Assembly: GCF_900996245.1 (NCBI RefSeq)
Contig: NZ_CAAJGK010000034.1
Span: 124,001 to 188,000 of the forward strand
Length of the DNA: 64,000 nt
Origin: Paraburkholderia sp. BCC1886
GTDB lineage: Bacteria > Pseudomonadota > Gammaproteobacteria > Burkholderiales > Burkholderiaceae
Reading direction: 5' to 3'
A program made the translations under genes and the position numbers. Below are positions 47,487-56,324 of this stretch, in pieces. The notes beneath the pieces are model-generated. The model saw only the letters and a list, made by a program, of their open reading frames with translations, was not told the origin of the DNA and made no database searches. The stretch's first letter is position 1; each line of letters begins with the position of its first letter.

Positions 47487-49046
47487 TCAGCTGCGGCGGA
47501 ACACCACGTGTGAAATCCGCTGCACCAGCAACGCGGCGACCAGTGCCGCGACCGCCGTCAACCACACGCCGATGTGAATCGACTGCACCAGCGCGTCGCG
47601 CGCCGTGTCGATCAACGCGGCGGTATTGAGCCCGGTCGCTTTCATATCGGCGATCAGCTTGAGCCGCGCCGCCTCGTCGATCAGAATCTGCATATCGACG
47701 AAGCGCGGCCGCCATTGCGACGCCGCCGGTTCGCCGACTACGCTCATGGTCCGCGTGACCACGTCGCGGTAGTGATGCTGCACGACCGTTGCCACGATGC
47801 TCGTGCCGAGCATGCCGCCCACCATGCGGGTGGACTGCAGCAGCGCCGTCGTGATGCCGAACCGTTCGCGTCCCGCAATCTCCTGACCGAACACATTCAG
47901 ATTGTTGAGAATGAATCCCAGGCCGATACCGACTGCGCCCATCGGCAATTCGATCCACAGCGTGGGCGTGCCCGGATTGGCGAACGCCAGCGCGATCGAC
48001 GCGCACAGCAGCAGCGCAAAACCGATCGAGAGAATGCGCGTGGGCTTTTTCAGGTGAATCACGATGCGCGTGTTCACCACGCTGCCGAGCGCGATACACG
48101 CGGCGATGGGCGTCGCCAGCAGACCGGCCTGTTGCGGCGACAGACCGAAGCCGCCCTGCAGCAGCAAGGGCGCGAAGAAAATCAGCGAGAACATCACGAA
48201 GCCCGACAGAAAGCCGAGCGTGAATAGCGTGACGAGTTGCGAGTCCTTGAACAGGTCGAGCGGAATCATCGGGTGAGTCGCGCGTTTTTCGCAGATCAGC
48301 AACGCGACCGCGCCTGCCACCACGCAGACCGCGAGCACCAGATTGCCGGCGCTCAGACCGCTCTTCGGCACCGCTTCGATCAGGGTCTGCAAAGAACCGA
48401 GCACCGCGGCGACCAGAAACGCCCCGAGCCAGTCGATCTTGATCTCGCCTTGCTGCGGCCGCCTGAAAGTCGGCAGATGCACCCACACGAAGTAGAGCGC
48501 CGCCGCGCCCACCGGCAGATTGATCAGGAAGGTGGAGCGCCAGCCCCAGTGTTCGCTCATCCAGCCGCCGAGCGACGGACCGGCCGCCGTGCCGATACCG
48601 TAGGCGGCGGCGAGTATTACCTGCCAGCGAACCCGGGTCCGCGCGTCGGGAAAGAGGTCTGGGATCGAAGCGAACGCGGTGCCGACCATCATGCCGCCGC
48701 CGACCCCTTGCAGGCCCCGCGCGATGACGAGAAGCAGCATGTCGTTGGCCAGACCGCAGAGCACGGAGGCGACCGTGAAGGTGATGACCGCGGCGATCAC
48801 GAAGCGCTTGCGGCCGAAGTAGTCGCCGAGCCGCCCGAACACCGGCACCGTGACCACCGACGCCAGCAGATACGCGCTCGCGATCCATGCGTAGTACTCG
48901 AAGCCGTGCAGTTCCGCGACGATCGAAGGCAGCGCGGTGCTGACGACGGTCTGATCCAGCGCGACCAGCATGTTGACGAGACCGATGCCGAGCATCGCGA
49001 AGAGGGCGTTTCGGAAAGGCAGGGAGGCGGAGGCGGTCGAATTCAC
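47487..49046 (-). CDS. DHA2-family (EmrB/QacA-like) MFS exporter
   Basis: A 519-residue, 14-segment drug:H+ antiporter-type carrier: LVALDQTVVSTALPSI in helix 1, FGRLGDYFGRKR in loop 2-3, GLQGVGGGMMVGTAF in helix 4 and GPSLGGWMSEHWGWRSTFLIN in the motif C area. It exports hydrophobic compounds in general; substrate unknown. No membrane-fusion partner is adjacent. Its upstream region has TTGTCTGACCT (49110-49120), similar to the gudD operator. Confidence 0.88.
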   Translation of the reverse strand: MNSTASASLPFRNALFAMLGIGLVNMLVALDQTVVSTALPSIVAELHGFEYYAWIASAYLLASVVTVPVFGRLGDYFGRKRFVIAAVITFTVASVLCGLANDMLLLVIARGLQGVGGGMMVGTAFASIPDLFPDARTRVRWQVILAAAYGIGTAAGPSLGGWMSEHWGWRSTFLINLPVGAAALYFVWVHLPTFRRPQQGEIKIDWLGAFLVAAVLGSLQTLIEAVPKSGLSAGNLVLAVCVVAGAVALLICEKRATHPMIPLDLFKDSQLVTLFTLGFLSGFVMFSLIFFAPLLLQGGFGLSPQQAGLLATPIAACIALGSVVNTRIVIHLKKPTRILSIGFALLLCASIALAFANPGTPTLWIELPMGAVGIGLGFILNNLNVFGQEIAGRERFGITTALLQSTRMVGGMLGTSIVATVVQHHYRDVVTRTMSVVGEPAASQWRPRFVDMQILIDEAARLKLIADMKATGLNTAALIDTARDALVQSIHIGVWLTAVAALVAALLVQRISHVVFRRS

Positions 49047-49109
49047 GGGCTTGGGAATGAGGGCTTGGCAAGGCGGCGCGGGCCGGGTCTCGATGACTAT
49101 ATCTTCTAG

Positions 49110-49120
49110 TTGTCTGACCT
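49110..49120 (-). promoter_or_regulatory. GntR/FadR-type operator-like site before the DHA2 exporter
   Basis: TTGTCTGACCT matches TnGTnnnACnA at all but the last fixed position, about 64 bp upstream of the ATG at 49046. It shares AGTTGTCTGAC with the reverse complement of the site before gudD. Confidence 0.45.
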
Positions 49121-49181
49121 CTAGAGGGAAAATTATACGGGTTTCCCCTTATCCGCCATTATCCTGGCCGGTGTTCCGGCC

Positions 49182-49215
49182 AAAAAAAAGCCGCGCCTAC
49201 AGAAAAGGCACGGCC
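49182..49215 (-). terminator. Intrinsic terminator after the dehydroquinase gene
   Basis: Read leftward: GCCGTGCC (49214-49207), loop, GGCGCGGC (49197-49190), then eight T. One G-T pair; good U-tract. Confidence 0.85.
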
Positions 49216-49253
49216 TGAACAACGTCTTGAAGCGTTCTGGTGATGCAAGCCCG

Positions 49254-49706
49254 TCAGAACCCCGCGCTTTTGCCCAGCGCCATCGCCATGGCTTGCAGCG
49301 CGACCAGATAACCGTTCGCGCCCAACCCGCAGATCACCCCGGTGGCGGCGCGCGAGATCAGCGAATGACGATAGGTCTCGTCGCGTTGGTGAATGTTGGT
49401 GATATGCAACTCGATCAACGGCCGTTCGATCAGCTTGACCGCGTCGAGCACCGGCACCGACGCGAACGAAAAACCGGCCGGGTTGATGATCACCGCGGCG
49501 TCGCGCTCGAAGGCCTCCTGCAACCAGTCGACCAGCGTCGCCTCGCTGTTGGTCTGGCGAAACTCGCAGCGCAGTTCGAGTCTGACTGCGAGCGCTTCCA
49601 CCTGCTGCTGGATCTGCGCGAGCGTGGTGGTGCCGTAGAGGTGCGGCTCGCGCTTGCCCAGCATGTTGAGGTTCGAGCCGTTCAGTACATATACGAGGTC
49701 AGTCAT
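49254..49706 (-). CDS. aroQ: Type II 3-dehydroquinate dehydratase
   Basis: A 150-residue dodecameric-type dehydroquinase with VLNGSNLNMLGKREPHLYG (active-site Asn/Arg/Tyr), IINPAGFSFASV and ELHITNIHQRDETYRHS (catalytic His). It converts 3-dehydroquinate to 3-dehydroshikimate. Placed 51 bp after an MHS transporter gene and next to an IclR regulator, it more likely serves quinate/shikimate catabolism than the shikimate pathway itself. The other possibility is a second biosynthetic copy. Confidence 0.92.
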   Translation of the reverse strand: MTDLVYVLNGSNLNMLGKREPHLYGTTTLAQIQQQVEALAVRLELRCEFRQTNSEATLVDWLQEAFERDAAVIINPAGFSFASVPVLDAVKLIERPLIELHITNIHQRDETYRHSLISRAATGVICGLGANGYLVALQAMAMALGKSAGF

Positions 49707-49757
49707 GGGTGATGTCGCCTGTTTGCAGAATTCGATGTTGCGATGTAACGGTTGCGA

Positions 49758-51134
49758 TCACAGCCGGTGACCGTTGCCCACGCCTGCCGTCGCCAGATCG
49801 GCGTCGCCGGTCACGGCCGCGGTCGAGTCGGTCCGGTTCATGTCGATGCCGAGCGTTTCGCGCGCCGTGAGAATCATCACGAGCGAGATCACGTTGAACA
49901 CCACGCAGACCGCGACCACGCCCCAGGGCGAGCCATTGCAGACGGAAAAGAGCCACACGGCCAGCACCGGCATGGGACCGCCGGCGATCAGATTGGCACC
50001 CGTATAAGCGAGTGCCGAGCCGGAGTAGCGCACGTTGGTCGGGAATGCTTCGGCGAACGCCACCGGTTGAATGCCGCTCTGGAACTGCGTGAAGCCGAGG
50101 AAGAAGCCCATCGCCGCCACCATCGGCAGGAAGCTTTTGGTGTCGAGAATCTGGAAGTACACGAACAGCATCAGCAGTGTCGCGATGGAGCCGATCGCCA
50201 GCGCTTTCTTGCGGCCGATCCGGTCGCTCAGCATGCCGCCCGCCAGTGCGCCGACGATGGCACAGACGTTCGCGCCCATCAGCAGCAGGAAACCGGTTTG
50301 CTTCGGAATCGCCAGCGTCTTGGTGATGTAGCTCAGCGAGAACACGACGATCAGATAAAAAATCGCGGCCGGTCCGCAGAAGAACAGCATCCAGCGCAGC
50401 ACGACACGCCAGTGCAGGCGAAGCGCATCGCGTAACGGGCTGCCCACGTGCACGACCTCGGTTTTTTGCAGCGCGACGAACGACGGCGTCTCGCTCACTC
50501 GCAGCCGGATATACACGCCGACAATCACGAGAATGAAGCTCAGCACGAAGGGAATGCGCCAGCCGTAGGAATCGAATGCTTCGGTCGACATCGCGCTGGA
50601 GAGCAGCAGGAGTACCCCGTTTGCCATGATCTGGCTGAGCGGCGAACACAGGCCGAGCAGGCCCGAGTATTTGCCGCGACGGTCGGGGCTTGCGTGCTCG
50701 ATGGCCATCAACTGCGCGCCGGTCGATTCGCCGCCCAGCGCGAAGCCTTGCAGGATGCGCAGCAGCACGAGCAGCACCGGCGCCCACACGCCGATGCTGG
50801 CATAGGTCGGCAGCAGGCCCATCAGCATCGACGCGAGGCCCATTACGGTGACGGTGCCGAGCATGAGGTTGCGACGGCCAAGCTTGTCGCCCAGATGTCC
50901 GCAGATGATCGCGCCGAGCGGGCGGGCCGCGAGCCCGACGCCGAAGGTCGCGAGCGACGCGAGCAGCGCGGAGGTGGAGTCCATCGAAGGGAAAAACAGT
51001 TTGGGTAATACCGTGGCGGCCAGTGCGCCGTATAGCGTGAAATCGAACCACTCGAGTGCGGTGCCGATCGCCGCGGCCGTGACGGCCCGTGTGCGCATCG
51101 CCGGGTTCGTGCCTGTCTGGGCATCCTGAATCAT
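49758..51134 (-). CDS. MHS-family MFS transporter (shikimate/quinate-type)
   Basis: A 458-residue, 12-segment metabolite:H+ symporter of the ProP/ShiA group: ALEWFDFTLYGALAATVLPKLFF in helix 1, CGHLGDKLGRRNLM in loop 2-3 and LLRILQGFALGGESTGAQLMAIEHA in helix 4. It begins the unit that continues into the dehydroquinase gene, so import of quinate or shikimate is the best guess. The IclR gene is divergent across a 286-bp gap. Confidence 0.85.
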   Translation of the reverse strand: MIQDAQTGTNPAMRTRAVTAAAIGTALEWFDFTLYGALAATVLPKLFFPSMDSTSALLASLATFGVGLAARPLGAIICGHLGDKLGRRNLMLGTVTVMGLASMLMGLLPTYASIGVWAPVLLVLLRILQGFALGGESTGAQLMAIEHASPDRRGKYSGLLGLCSPLSQIMANGVLLLLSSAMSTEAFDSYGWRIPFVLSFILVIVGVYIRLRVSETPSFVALQKTEVVHVGSPLRDALRLHWRVVLRWMLFFCGPAAIFYLIVVFSLSYITKTLAIPKQTGFLLLMGANVCAIVGALAGGMLSDRIGRKKALAIGSIATLLMLFVYFQILDTKSFLPMVAAMGFFLGFTQFQSGIQPVAFAEAFPTNVRYSGSALAYTGANLIAGGPMPVLAVWLFSVCNGSPWGVVAVCVVFNVISLVMILTARETLGIDMNRTDSTAAVTGDADLATAGVGNGHRL

Positions 51135-51323
51135 CTTGTCTCCTTGTCCCTTTGCCGTTCGGGATGACAGCGCGCCGCTCGAAGCCGGTTTGCCGCTCCC
51201 GCTCTCGTGTCTGAGTTGTCTAGGTTTGTCTGTGTTTTTTGATCGGGGTTTTCGGAAAGCGCGTCAGGTTTTAGCTTGATCGCTTTACCGTGCGGCGAAT
51301 GTAGCACCGCTAGGTGGGACACC

Positions 51324-51346
51324 ATTCCAAGGTGGAATTCGATTCC
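51324..51346. promoter_or_regulatory. IclR-type operator candidate
   Basis: ATTCCA-AGG-TGGAAT (51324-51338) overlaps GGAAT-TCG-ATTCC (51334-51346): three phased half-sites between the divergent MHS transporter and IclR genes. This is a usual place and form for an IclR-family operator. Confidence 0.55.
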
Positions 51347-51420
51347 GTAATGTGCAACACTGCGCGGCGTGCGGCGGCTTCGGTCGTTGCACGACGACTC
51401 GACAATCCACGGAGACTCTC

Positions 51421-52203
51421 ATGCCCGGCGTCACGGAGCGCACGCTCGCTGTCCTCGAATTTCTCGCCACGCAGATGGAGGGCACGCCGCTCGCCATGAT
51501 CGCCGCCGAGCTCGACATTCCCCGCAGTGCGTGTCATCGGCTGCTGGTCGATCTGAAAACGTGTGGGTACGTGCGGCAGTTGCGCGAGCATGGCGACTAC
51601 GTGCTTACCACCAAACTCGTCGGACTCGGGCTGGGATTTCTCGCGACCTCGGGCATCGTCGATATTGCGCAGACCATGCTCGACCGGCTCGCCGAGCGTT
51701 CGGGCGAACTGGTGCGGCTGTCCATCGTCGACGGCGACCGTCTGACTTTCGTCGCGAAGGCGCAAGGTGCGCTGAAGGGATTGCGATACGACCCGGACAT
51801 GGGCATGGACACGACGCTGTCGTGCAGCGCTACCGGCTATGCCTGGATGATGACGCTAAGCGACGAGCGTGCGCTCGAACTCGTGTCGCGCCAGGGCTTC
51901 GGCCAGCCGAAGCAATTCGGTCCGAACGCGCCGACCACCATCAACGGATTGCTCGGTTTCGTGCATGCCGCGCGGGAACGCGGCTACGCGACCATCAACG
52001 AAGTGTTCGCGCCGGGCATGACGGCCATGGCCGCGCCTGTGCAGCGGCGCGGCTATCCGGCGCTCGGCGTGATCAGCATTGCCGGTCCGCTGGTTCGACT
52101 CGACGAAAAACGCATGGCGAGTCTCGGTTCGACCTTGCTGGCGGCCGCCGCGGAGCTCGCAGCGGCGAGCCATGCTTCGCCGCTGTTCAATCGCACACGC
52201 TAG
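51421..52203 (+). CDS. IclR-family transcriptional regulator (quinate/shikimate locus)
   Basis: 260 residues from ATG 51421 (the frame is open from 51352). An HTH at about 20-45 (MIAAELDIPRSACHRLLVDL) precedes the effector domain with RSGELVRLSIVDGDRLTFVAKAQG and SCSATGYAWMMTL. Divergent from the MHS transporter/dehydroquinase unit and the probable regulator of it, as PcaU/PobR/QuiR-type regulators are in related bacteria. An operator-like repeat lies about 80 bp upstream. Confidence 0.88.
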   Translation: MPGVTERTLAVLEFLATQMEGTPLAMIAAELDIPRSACHRLLVDLKTCGYVRQLREHGDYVLTTKLVGLGLGFLATSGIVDIAQTMLDRLAERSGELVRLSIVDGDRLTFVAKAQGALKGLRYDPDMGMDTTLSCSATGYAWMMTLSDERALELVSRQGFGQPKQFGPNAPTTINGLLGFVHAARERGYATINEVFAPGMTAMAAPVQRRGYPALGVISIAGPLVRLDEKRMASLGSTLLAAAAELAAASHASPLFNRTR

Positions 52204-52219
52204 GCGGTTTGCCTGGGTA

Positions 52220-53287
52220 TCAAGGCGCGATGATGCGCTCGGCCTTCAGCCGGTCGAACAGTGCAAAGAACGCATCCGGCGTGCTCTGATAATCGAGGAA
52301 GCCGGCCTTGCGGCTTTTCGTCATATCGGTGACGACTTCCATCGGCCGGCCGAGATCGGCGTCGGTATGCCACCACGAGGCGAGCTTGCCGATATCCGCC
52401 TCTTTCAAACCGAAGCGCGCGGCAATCTCCGCCCATGCTTTGCCCGCATCCTGCATGCGTCCTTCCAGCGGTCGCACCGTGCCGTCGAACGGCACGGCTT
52501 CGACGCCGAAGTAATCGGCAAGACGCGACCACATCCACTTCCAGCGGAACACGTCGCCGTTCACCACGTTGAAGTCTTCGTTGCGCGCATTCGCCGCGCT
52601 CGCCGCCCATTCCAGATGACGGGCGAGCAGTCGCGCGTCGGTCATGTCGGTGAGACTTTCCCATTGCGCGCCCGAGCCCGGAAAAACGAACGGCTGGCCG
52701 GTCTGCTTGCACAGCGTCGCATACACGGCGAGTGTCACGCCCATGTTCATCGCATTGCCCAACGCATAGCCGATGATCGTATGCGGGCGATGTACGCTCC
52801 AGCTCAACCCGTAACGCTGCGCGGCTTCGAACAGACGGTCTTCCTGCTCGTAATAAAAATTGTCGACCGGCTGACGGCCCTGTTCTTCACGGAACGGCGT
52901 GATGGGCACCGCGCCGGTTGCGTACGCTTCGAACGGTCCGAGATAGTGCTTGAGTCCCGTGACGAGCGCCGCATGTTCGAGCGTGCCCGATGGGCCCACG
53001 GCGTCCATGACGTGACGCACCATCGCGCCGTTCACGCGGATGTTTTCCTTCTCGGTGGCCTGCCGCGCCCATGCGGTGAAGAACACGTGTGTAAAACGCT
53101 GCGCTTTTAGCGCGTCGTTCACCGAGTCGGCCGAGGTCAGGTCCGCGGTAATCGGTTCGATGTCCGGCGAAACCGCACCGCGTCCGCGTGACAGACCCGC
53201 GACGTTCCAGCCGTTCGCGCGCAACTGGTCAGCCAGATTGCTGCCGACGATGCCGCTTGCGCCAATGATGAGTGCCCGTTTTTCCAT
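52220..53287 (-). CDS. PRISE-like SDR reductase (progesterone 5-beta-reductase/iridoid synthase family)
   Basis: 355 residues from the ATG at 53287. It has an extended-SDR Rossmann start (ALIIGASGIVGSNLADQL), HAALVTGLKHYLGPFEAY, NFYYEQED (active-site Tyr), WSVHRPHTIIGYALGNAMNMG and a long C-terminal domain. These fit the atypical PRISE group, which reduces activated C=C bonds with NADPH. The native bacterial substrate is unknown. Converges on the IclR gene with a 16-bp gap. Confidence 0.85.
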   Translation of the reverse strand: MEKRALIIGASGIVGSNLADQLRANGWNVAGLSRGRGAVSPDIEPITADLTSADSVNDALKAQRFTHVFFTAWARQATEKENIRVNGAMVRHVMDAVGPSGTLEHAALVTGLKHYLGPFEAYATGAVPITPFREEQGRQPVDNFYYEQEDRLFEAAQRYGLSWSVHRPHTIIGYALGNAMNMGVTLAVYATLCKQTGQPFVFPGSGAQWESLTDMTDARLLARHLEWAASAANARNEDFNVVNGDVFRWKWMWSRLADYFGVEAVPFDGTVRPLEGRMQDAGKAWAEIAARFGLKEADIGKLASWWHTDADLGRPMEVVTDMTKSRKAGFLDYQSTPDAFFALFDRLKAERIIAP

Positions 53288-53639
53288 GTTCGTCCTCGAG
53301 AAAGTGAGTGTGGGCCGATAGCAGCAATACGCGGGCCGCACGTTTGGGTGCCTTGCAAGTGCCGGCGCGGTGCGGTGTGTCGATCTGGCGCGGTGCGTGA
53401 TCCTGGCCTGATCGGTCACGGAAATTCGCACGGGACTTGATGTGAATTCCTGTCTGCGCCCCAAAAAAGCCGCGATCGATCGAATGCCGTTGTCGCACCC
53501 GTGAACAAAAATAAAACTGATCTATTCCAGCACGGTGTGACGGCGCGCAGATTACGCGACGAAAGCTTCCGCTTTCCGGGTCGTCCAGCTGGACGCCTCG
53601 TTTTTAATCCGGTGTCTCATCCCCAGGGAGAACCACATC

Positions 53640-55232
53640 ATGCAACAGAAAATCAGTTTGGTATCCAATGCACCCCTGTTCGAGTGCGACGACGATGACG
53701 ACGACGATCAGGGCACCCGCGTCCAGAAGTCGGCGCGCAACCGCTATCTCGCCGCGAGGCACTATGCGGTGACGCACTTCGATCCGGCCCAGACCGACAG
53801 CTTTCCCTACGAGGTGCCGCGCGTGACGCTGCAGGTCGATCTCAAGCAGATGGCGCGCGTGATCCGTGGACCGGTGAACATCATCACGCTCGCCTCGACG
53901 TCGCCCGACTACATGTGGGCCGCGTCCAGCGAAGGCTTCACCTACGTGGACGTGTCGAACGACGGCTTTCGCGAAGTGGCCCGCATCGTCGCGCCCGGCC
54001 AGAAGGCGATTCCCAACGAGTTGCAGGAAAACATTCTCGATGAACGCTTCACGACGGCGGAGCAGGTCGAGCATGCGGTATTCGACGGATACGGACTCGA
54101 CTGGGTACGCATGGGCAACGGCGTCTACGTGGTGGTCGACCGCGACAACCACGCGTTCTACAACACCGCGGACGGCTCGCTAAGCGAGTTCGCGCTGGTC
54201 GACGAGGACGATCCGGCGGCCGGCATCCAGCTCGTGAAGACGGTCGACATGCGCGAAGCCATCGGCGAGGGCAATCTGATGACGGGCACCGGCATGACCT
54301 ACGACGGCAAACTGGTGGTCGCCTCGAACCAGACGCTCAGCGTATTCGAGCGCAATCTCGAGGGGGAACCGCAAACCTTCCGCTTCGACGACGAGCTCGT
54401 CACCAACTCGTTTGCGATCGACGAGGACAACGGCATTTACATCGCTTCCGACAAGTACATGCGCAAGCTTGTCTGGACGGGCTCGAAGCTGTCGGACGAC
54501 GAGGACGACGGTGCGTGGAAAGTCCGGTACGATTCGGGCCAACAGCCGCCTACGGTGAAGATCGGCACCGGCACCGGTTCCACGCCGACCCTGATGGGCT
54601 TCGACGATGATGAAGACCGCCTGGTCGTCATCACCGACGGCGCCAATCACATGAAGCTGGTGGCATTCTGGCGCGACGAGATTCCCGACGACTGGACCGC
54701 GTTGCAAGGCGCTTCGTCCGCGCGGATTGCCGGCCATATTCAGGTGTTCGCGGGTCTGAACGAGCGGTCGGATTTCATCCAGAGCGAGCAGTCGGTCGTC
54801 GTGCATGGCTATGGCGCGTTCGTCGTCAACAACATCGCCAAGAAGGGCGAAGAGGACAAGCTGGTCGACGTGCTGGCGCTCGGACCGGTGAACGAGCCGG
54901 GCCGCGGCTGCGAACGCTTCGAGTGGGATCCATGCGAGCATCGCTGGGAGCCGGTCTGGTCGCGCGGCGATATCGTGTCGATCAGCATGGTGCCGAGTGT
55001 CAGCACCGCATCGGGCATCGTCTTCGTGAACGGTTATTACGCCGACACCGGTTGGGAGGTGACCGGTCTCGACTGGGATACCGGCGAGACCGTGCAGCGC
55101 ATTTCGTTCGGCTTCGATAATCGCGGCAACGGCGCGTACGCGATTCTCCAGTACGCGCCCAATGGCGATCTGATCTTCAACGGCGTGGGCGGCCCCGCGC
55201 GCGTGCCGTTGAATCGGGAGCGGGACTCGTAA
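53640..55232 (+). CDS. Unknown 530-aa Asp-rich, propeller-like protein
   Basis: No signal peptide. CDDDDDDDQG (17-26) is an acidic tract. The rest has repeated blocks of about 40-50 residues rich in Asp, Gly and aromatic residues (MWAASSEGFTYVDVSNDGF, VVASNQTLSVFE, YIASDKYMRKLVW, VVHGYGAFVVNN, VFVNGYY), the look of a beta-propeller of perhaps six to seven blades. I do not recognise a family. Transcribed alone, with a terminator-like hairpin downstream. The ribosome site CAGGGAGAACCACATC is good. Confidence 0.7.
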   Translation: MQQKISLVSNAPLFECDDDDDDDQGTRVQKSARNRYLAARHYAVTHFDPAQTDSFPYEVPRVTLQVDLKQMARVIRGPVNIITLASTSPDYMWAASSEGFTYVDVSNDGFREVARIVAPGQKAIPNELQENILDERFTTAEQVEHAVFDGYGLDWVRMGNGVYVVVDRDNHAFYNTADGSLSEFALVDEDDPAAGIQLVKTVDMREAIGEGNLMTGTGMTYDGKLVVASNQTLSVFERNLEGEPQTFRFDDELVTNSFAIDEDNGIYIASDKYMRKLVWTGSKLSDDEDDGAWKVRYDSGQQPPTVKIGTGTGSTPTLMGFDDDEDRLVVITDGANHMKLVAFWRDEIPDDWTALQGASSARIAGHIQVFAGLNERSDFIQSEQSVVVHGYGAFVVNNIAKKGEEDKLVDVLALGPVNEPGRGCERFEWDPCEHRWEPVWSRGDIVSISMVPSVSTASGIVFVNGYYADTGWEVTGLDWDTGETVQRISFGFDNRGNGAYAILQYAPNGDLIFNGVGGPARVPLNRERDS

Positions 55233-55265
55233 GCCTCGTTTCGTGATGCGATGAAGAAGTCCTGC

Positions 55266-55296
55266 TGCCCGGCAATCCGTCGAGGGTTGCCGGGCA
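55266..55296. terminator. Hairpin between convergent genes
   Basis: TGCCCGGCAA (55266-55275) / TTGCCGGGCA (55287-55296), a perfect 10-bp stem with an 11-nt loop, between the unknown 530-aa gene and the NmrA-like gene. Weak T-tract. Confidence 0.6.
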
Positions 55297-55322
55297 TTGG
55301 CCGCATTGCTGTTCTTATGCGC

Positions 55323-56201
55323 TTATGCCTTCGTCCACGCCGCCGCCATTGCGGTTGCGAACTCGCGATACGAACGCGGCTGCCGACCCAGCAGCGTGGC
55401 AAGCCGCGCAATCTCTTGCGGCGAGGCCACTGCGCCGTCCTGCTGATAGCGACGCATCATCAGGCGCATGTCGTAAGCGAGCCACGACGGTGCAGCAGCC
55501 TTCAGACGCTGCTCGAGCAGATCGAGATCGTCGCCGCCGTAACGCACCGGACGTCCCAGCGCTTCGGCCCAGATCAACGTGATGGATTCAGCGGTCAACG
55601 CGTCCGGTCCGACGAGCTCGTACGTTTCGCGCGGCAGCGGAGCGTCGGCGCGTTCGCGACGCAACAACTCGCGGGCCGCAGCGTCGCCGATGTCGCGGAC
55701 ATCCACCATCGAAATCCCCTTCGCGCCGATCGGCATGCCGTACACGCCATGGGTGAGCAGCGGGTCTTTCTGGCGCGCATCGTTCTGGATGAAGTACGCC
55801 GGACGCAGCACCGTAGCCGGCAGATCGTCATGCTCGATCATCCGTTCCACCGTGTACTTGCCCGTGAAGTGCGGAACGTCGACATAGTCCGCGCCTTTGA
55901 AGACGGACAGATACACCACGCCCTTGACGCCCGCATCGCGCGCCACGCTGAGGGTTTGCAGCGCCTGGGTCAACTCGTCGGCGGCGTTCGGCGCGAGCAG
56001 GAAGAGGGTGCTGACGCCGGTCATTGCGCGGCGCAGACCGTCCACGTCGGACAGGTCGCCCTGAACCGCGACGACGCCGGCGGGAAATTCGGCTTTCTCC
56101 GGCGACCGGGTGAGGGCGCGCACTTCCGCGCCGCTGCCGCTCAAATGGTCGAGAACCTGCTTGCCGACGACGCCCGTGCTACCGGTTACGAGGATTGCCA
56201 T
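55323..56201 (-). CDS. NmrA-like NAD(P)-binding protein
   Basis: 292 residues from ATG 56201 (GGAG upstream; the longer frame to 56633 overlaps the divergent LysR gene and is not credible). It has LVTGSTGVVGKQVLDHL, GDLSDVDGLRRAM, FLLAPNAADELTQA and VRDIGDAAARELL. These mark the NmrA/QorB-like atypical SDR group, either redox-sensing proteins or quinone reductases. Divergent from a LysR gene that probably controls it. Confidence 0.87.
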   Translation of the reverse strand: MAILVTGSTGVVGKQVLDHLSGSGAEVRALTRSPEKAEFPAGVVAVQGDLSDVDGLRRAMTGVSTLFLLAPNAADELTQALQTLSVARDAGVKGVVYLSVFKGADYVDVPHFTGKYTVERMIEHDDLPATVLRPAYFIQNDARQKDPLLTHGVYGMPIGAKGISMVDVRDIGDAAARELLRRERADAPLPRETYELVGPDALTAESITLIWAEALGRPVRYGGDDLDLLEQRLKAAAPSWLAYDMRLMMRRYQQDGAVASPQEIARLATLLGRQPRSYREFATAMAAAWTKA

Positions 56202-56324
56202 GATCTTGCTCCTGAGAGGTGAGGGTGGAGGGCTGCAACCAGCCCGTGAGACAAAGAATATTCGTTCCGTGGAATGACCGAAAGTGCGAAAATCCAGACG
56301 GCCTGTCTCATATATGGAACGATC

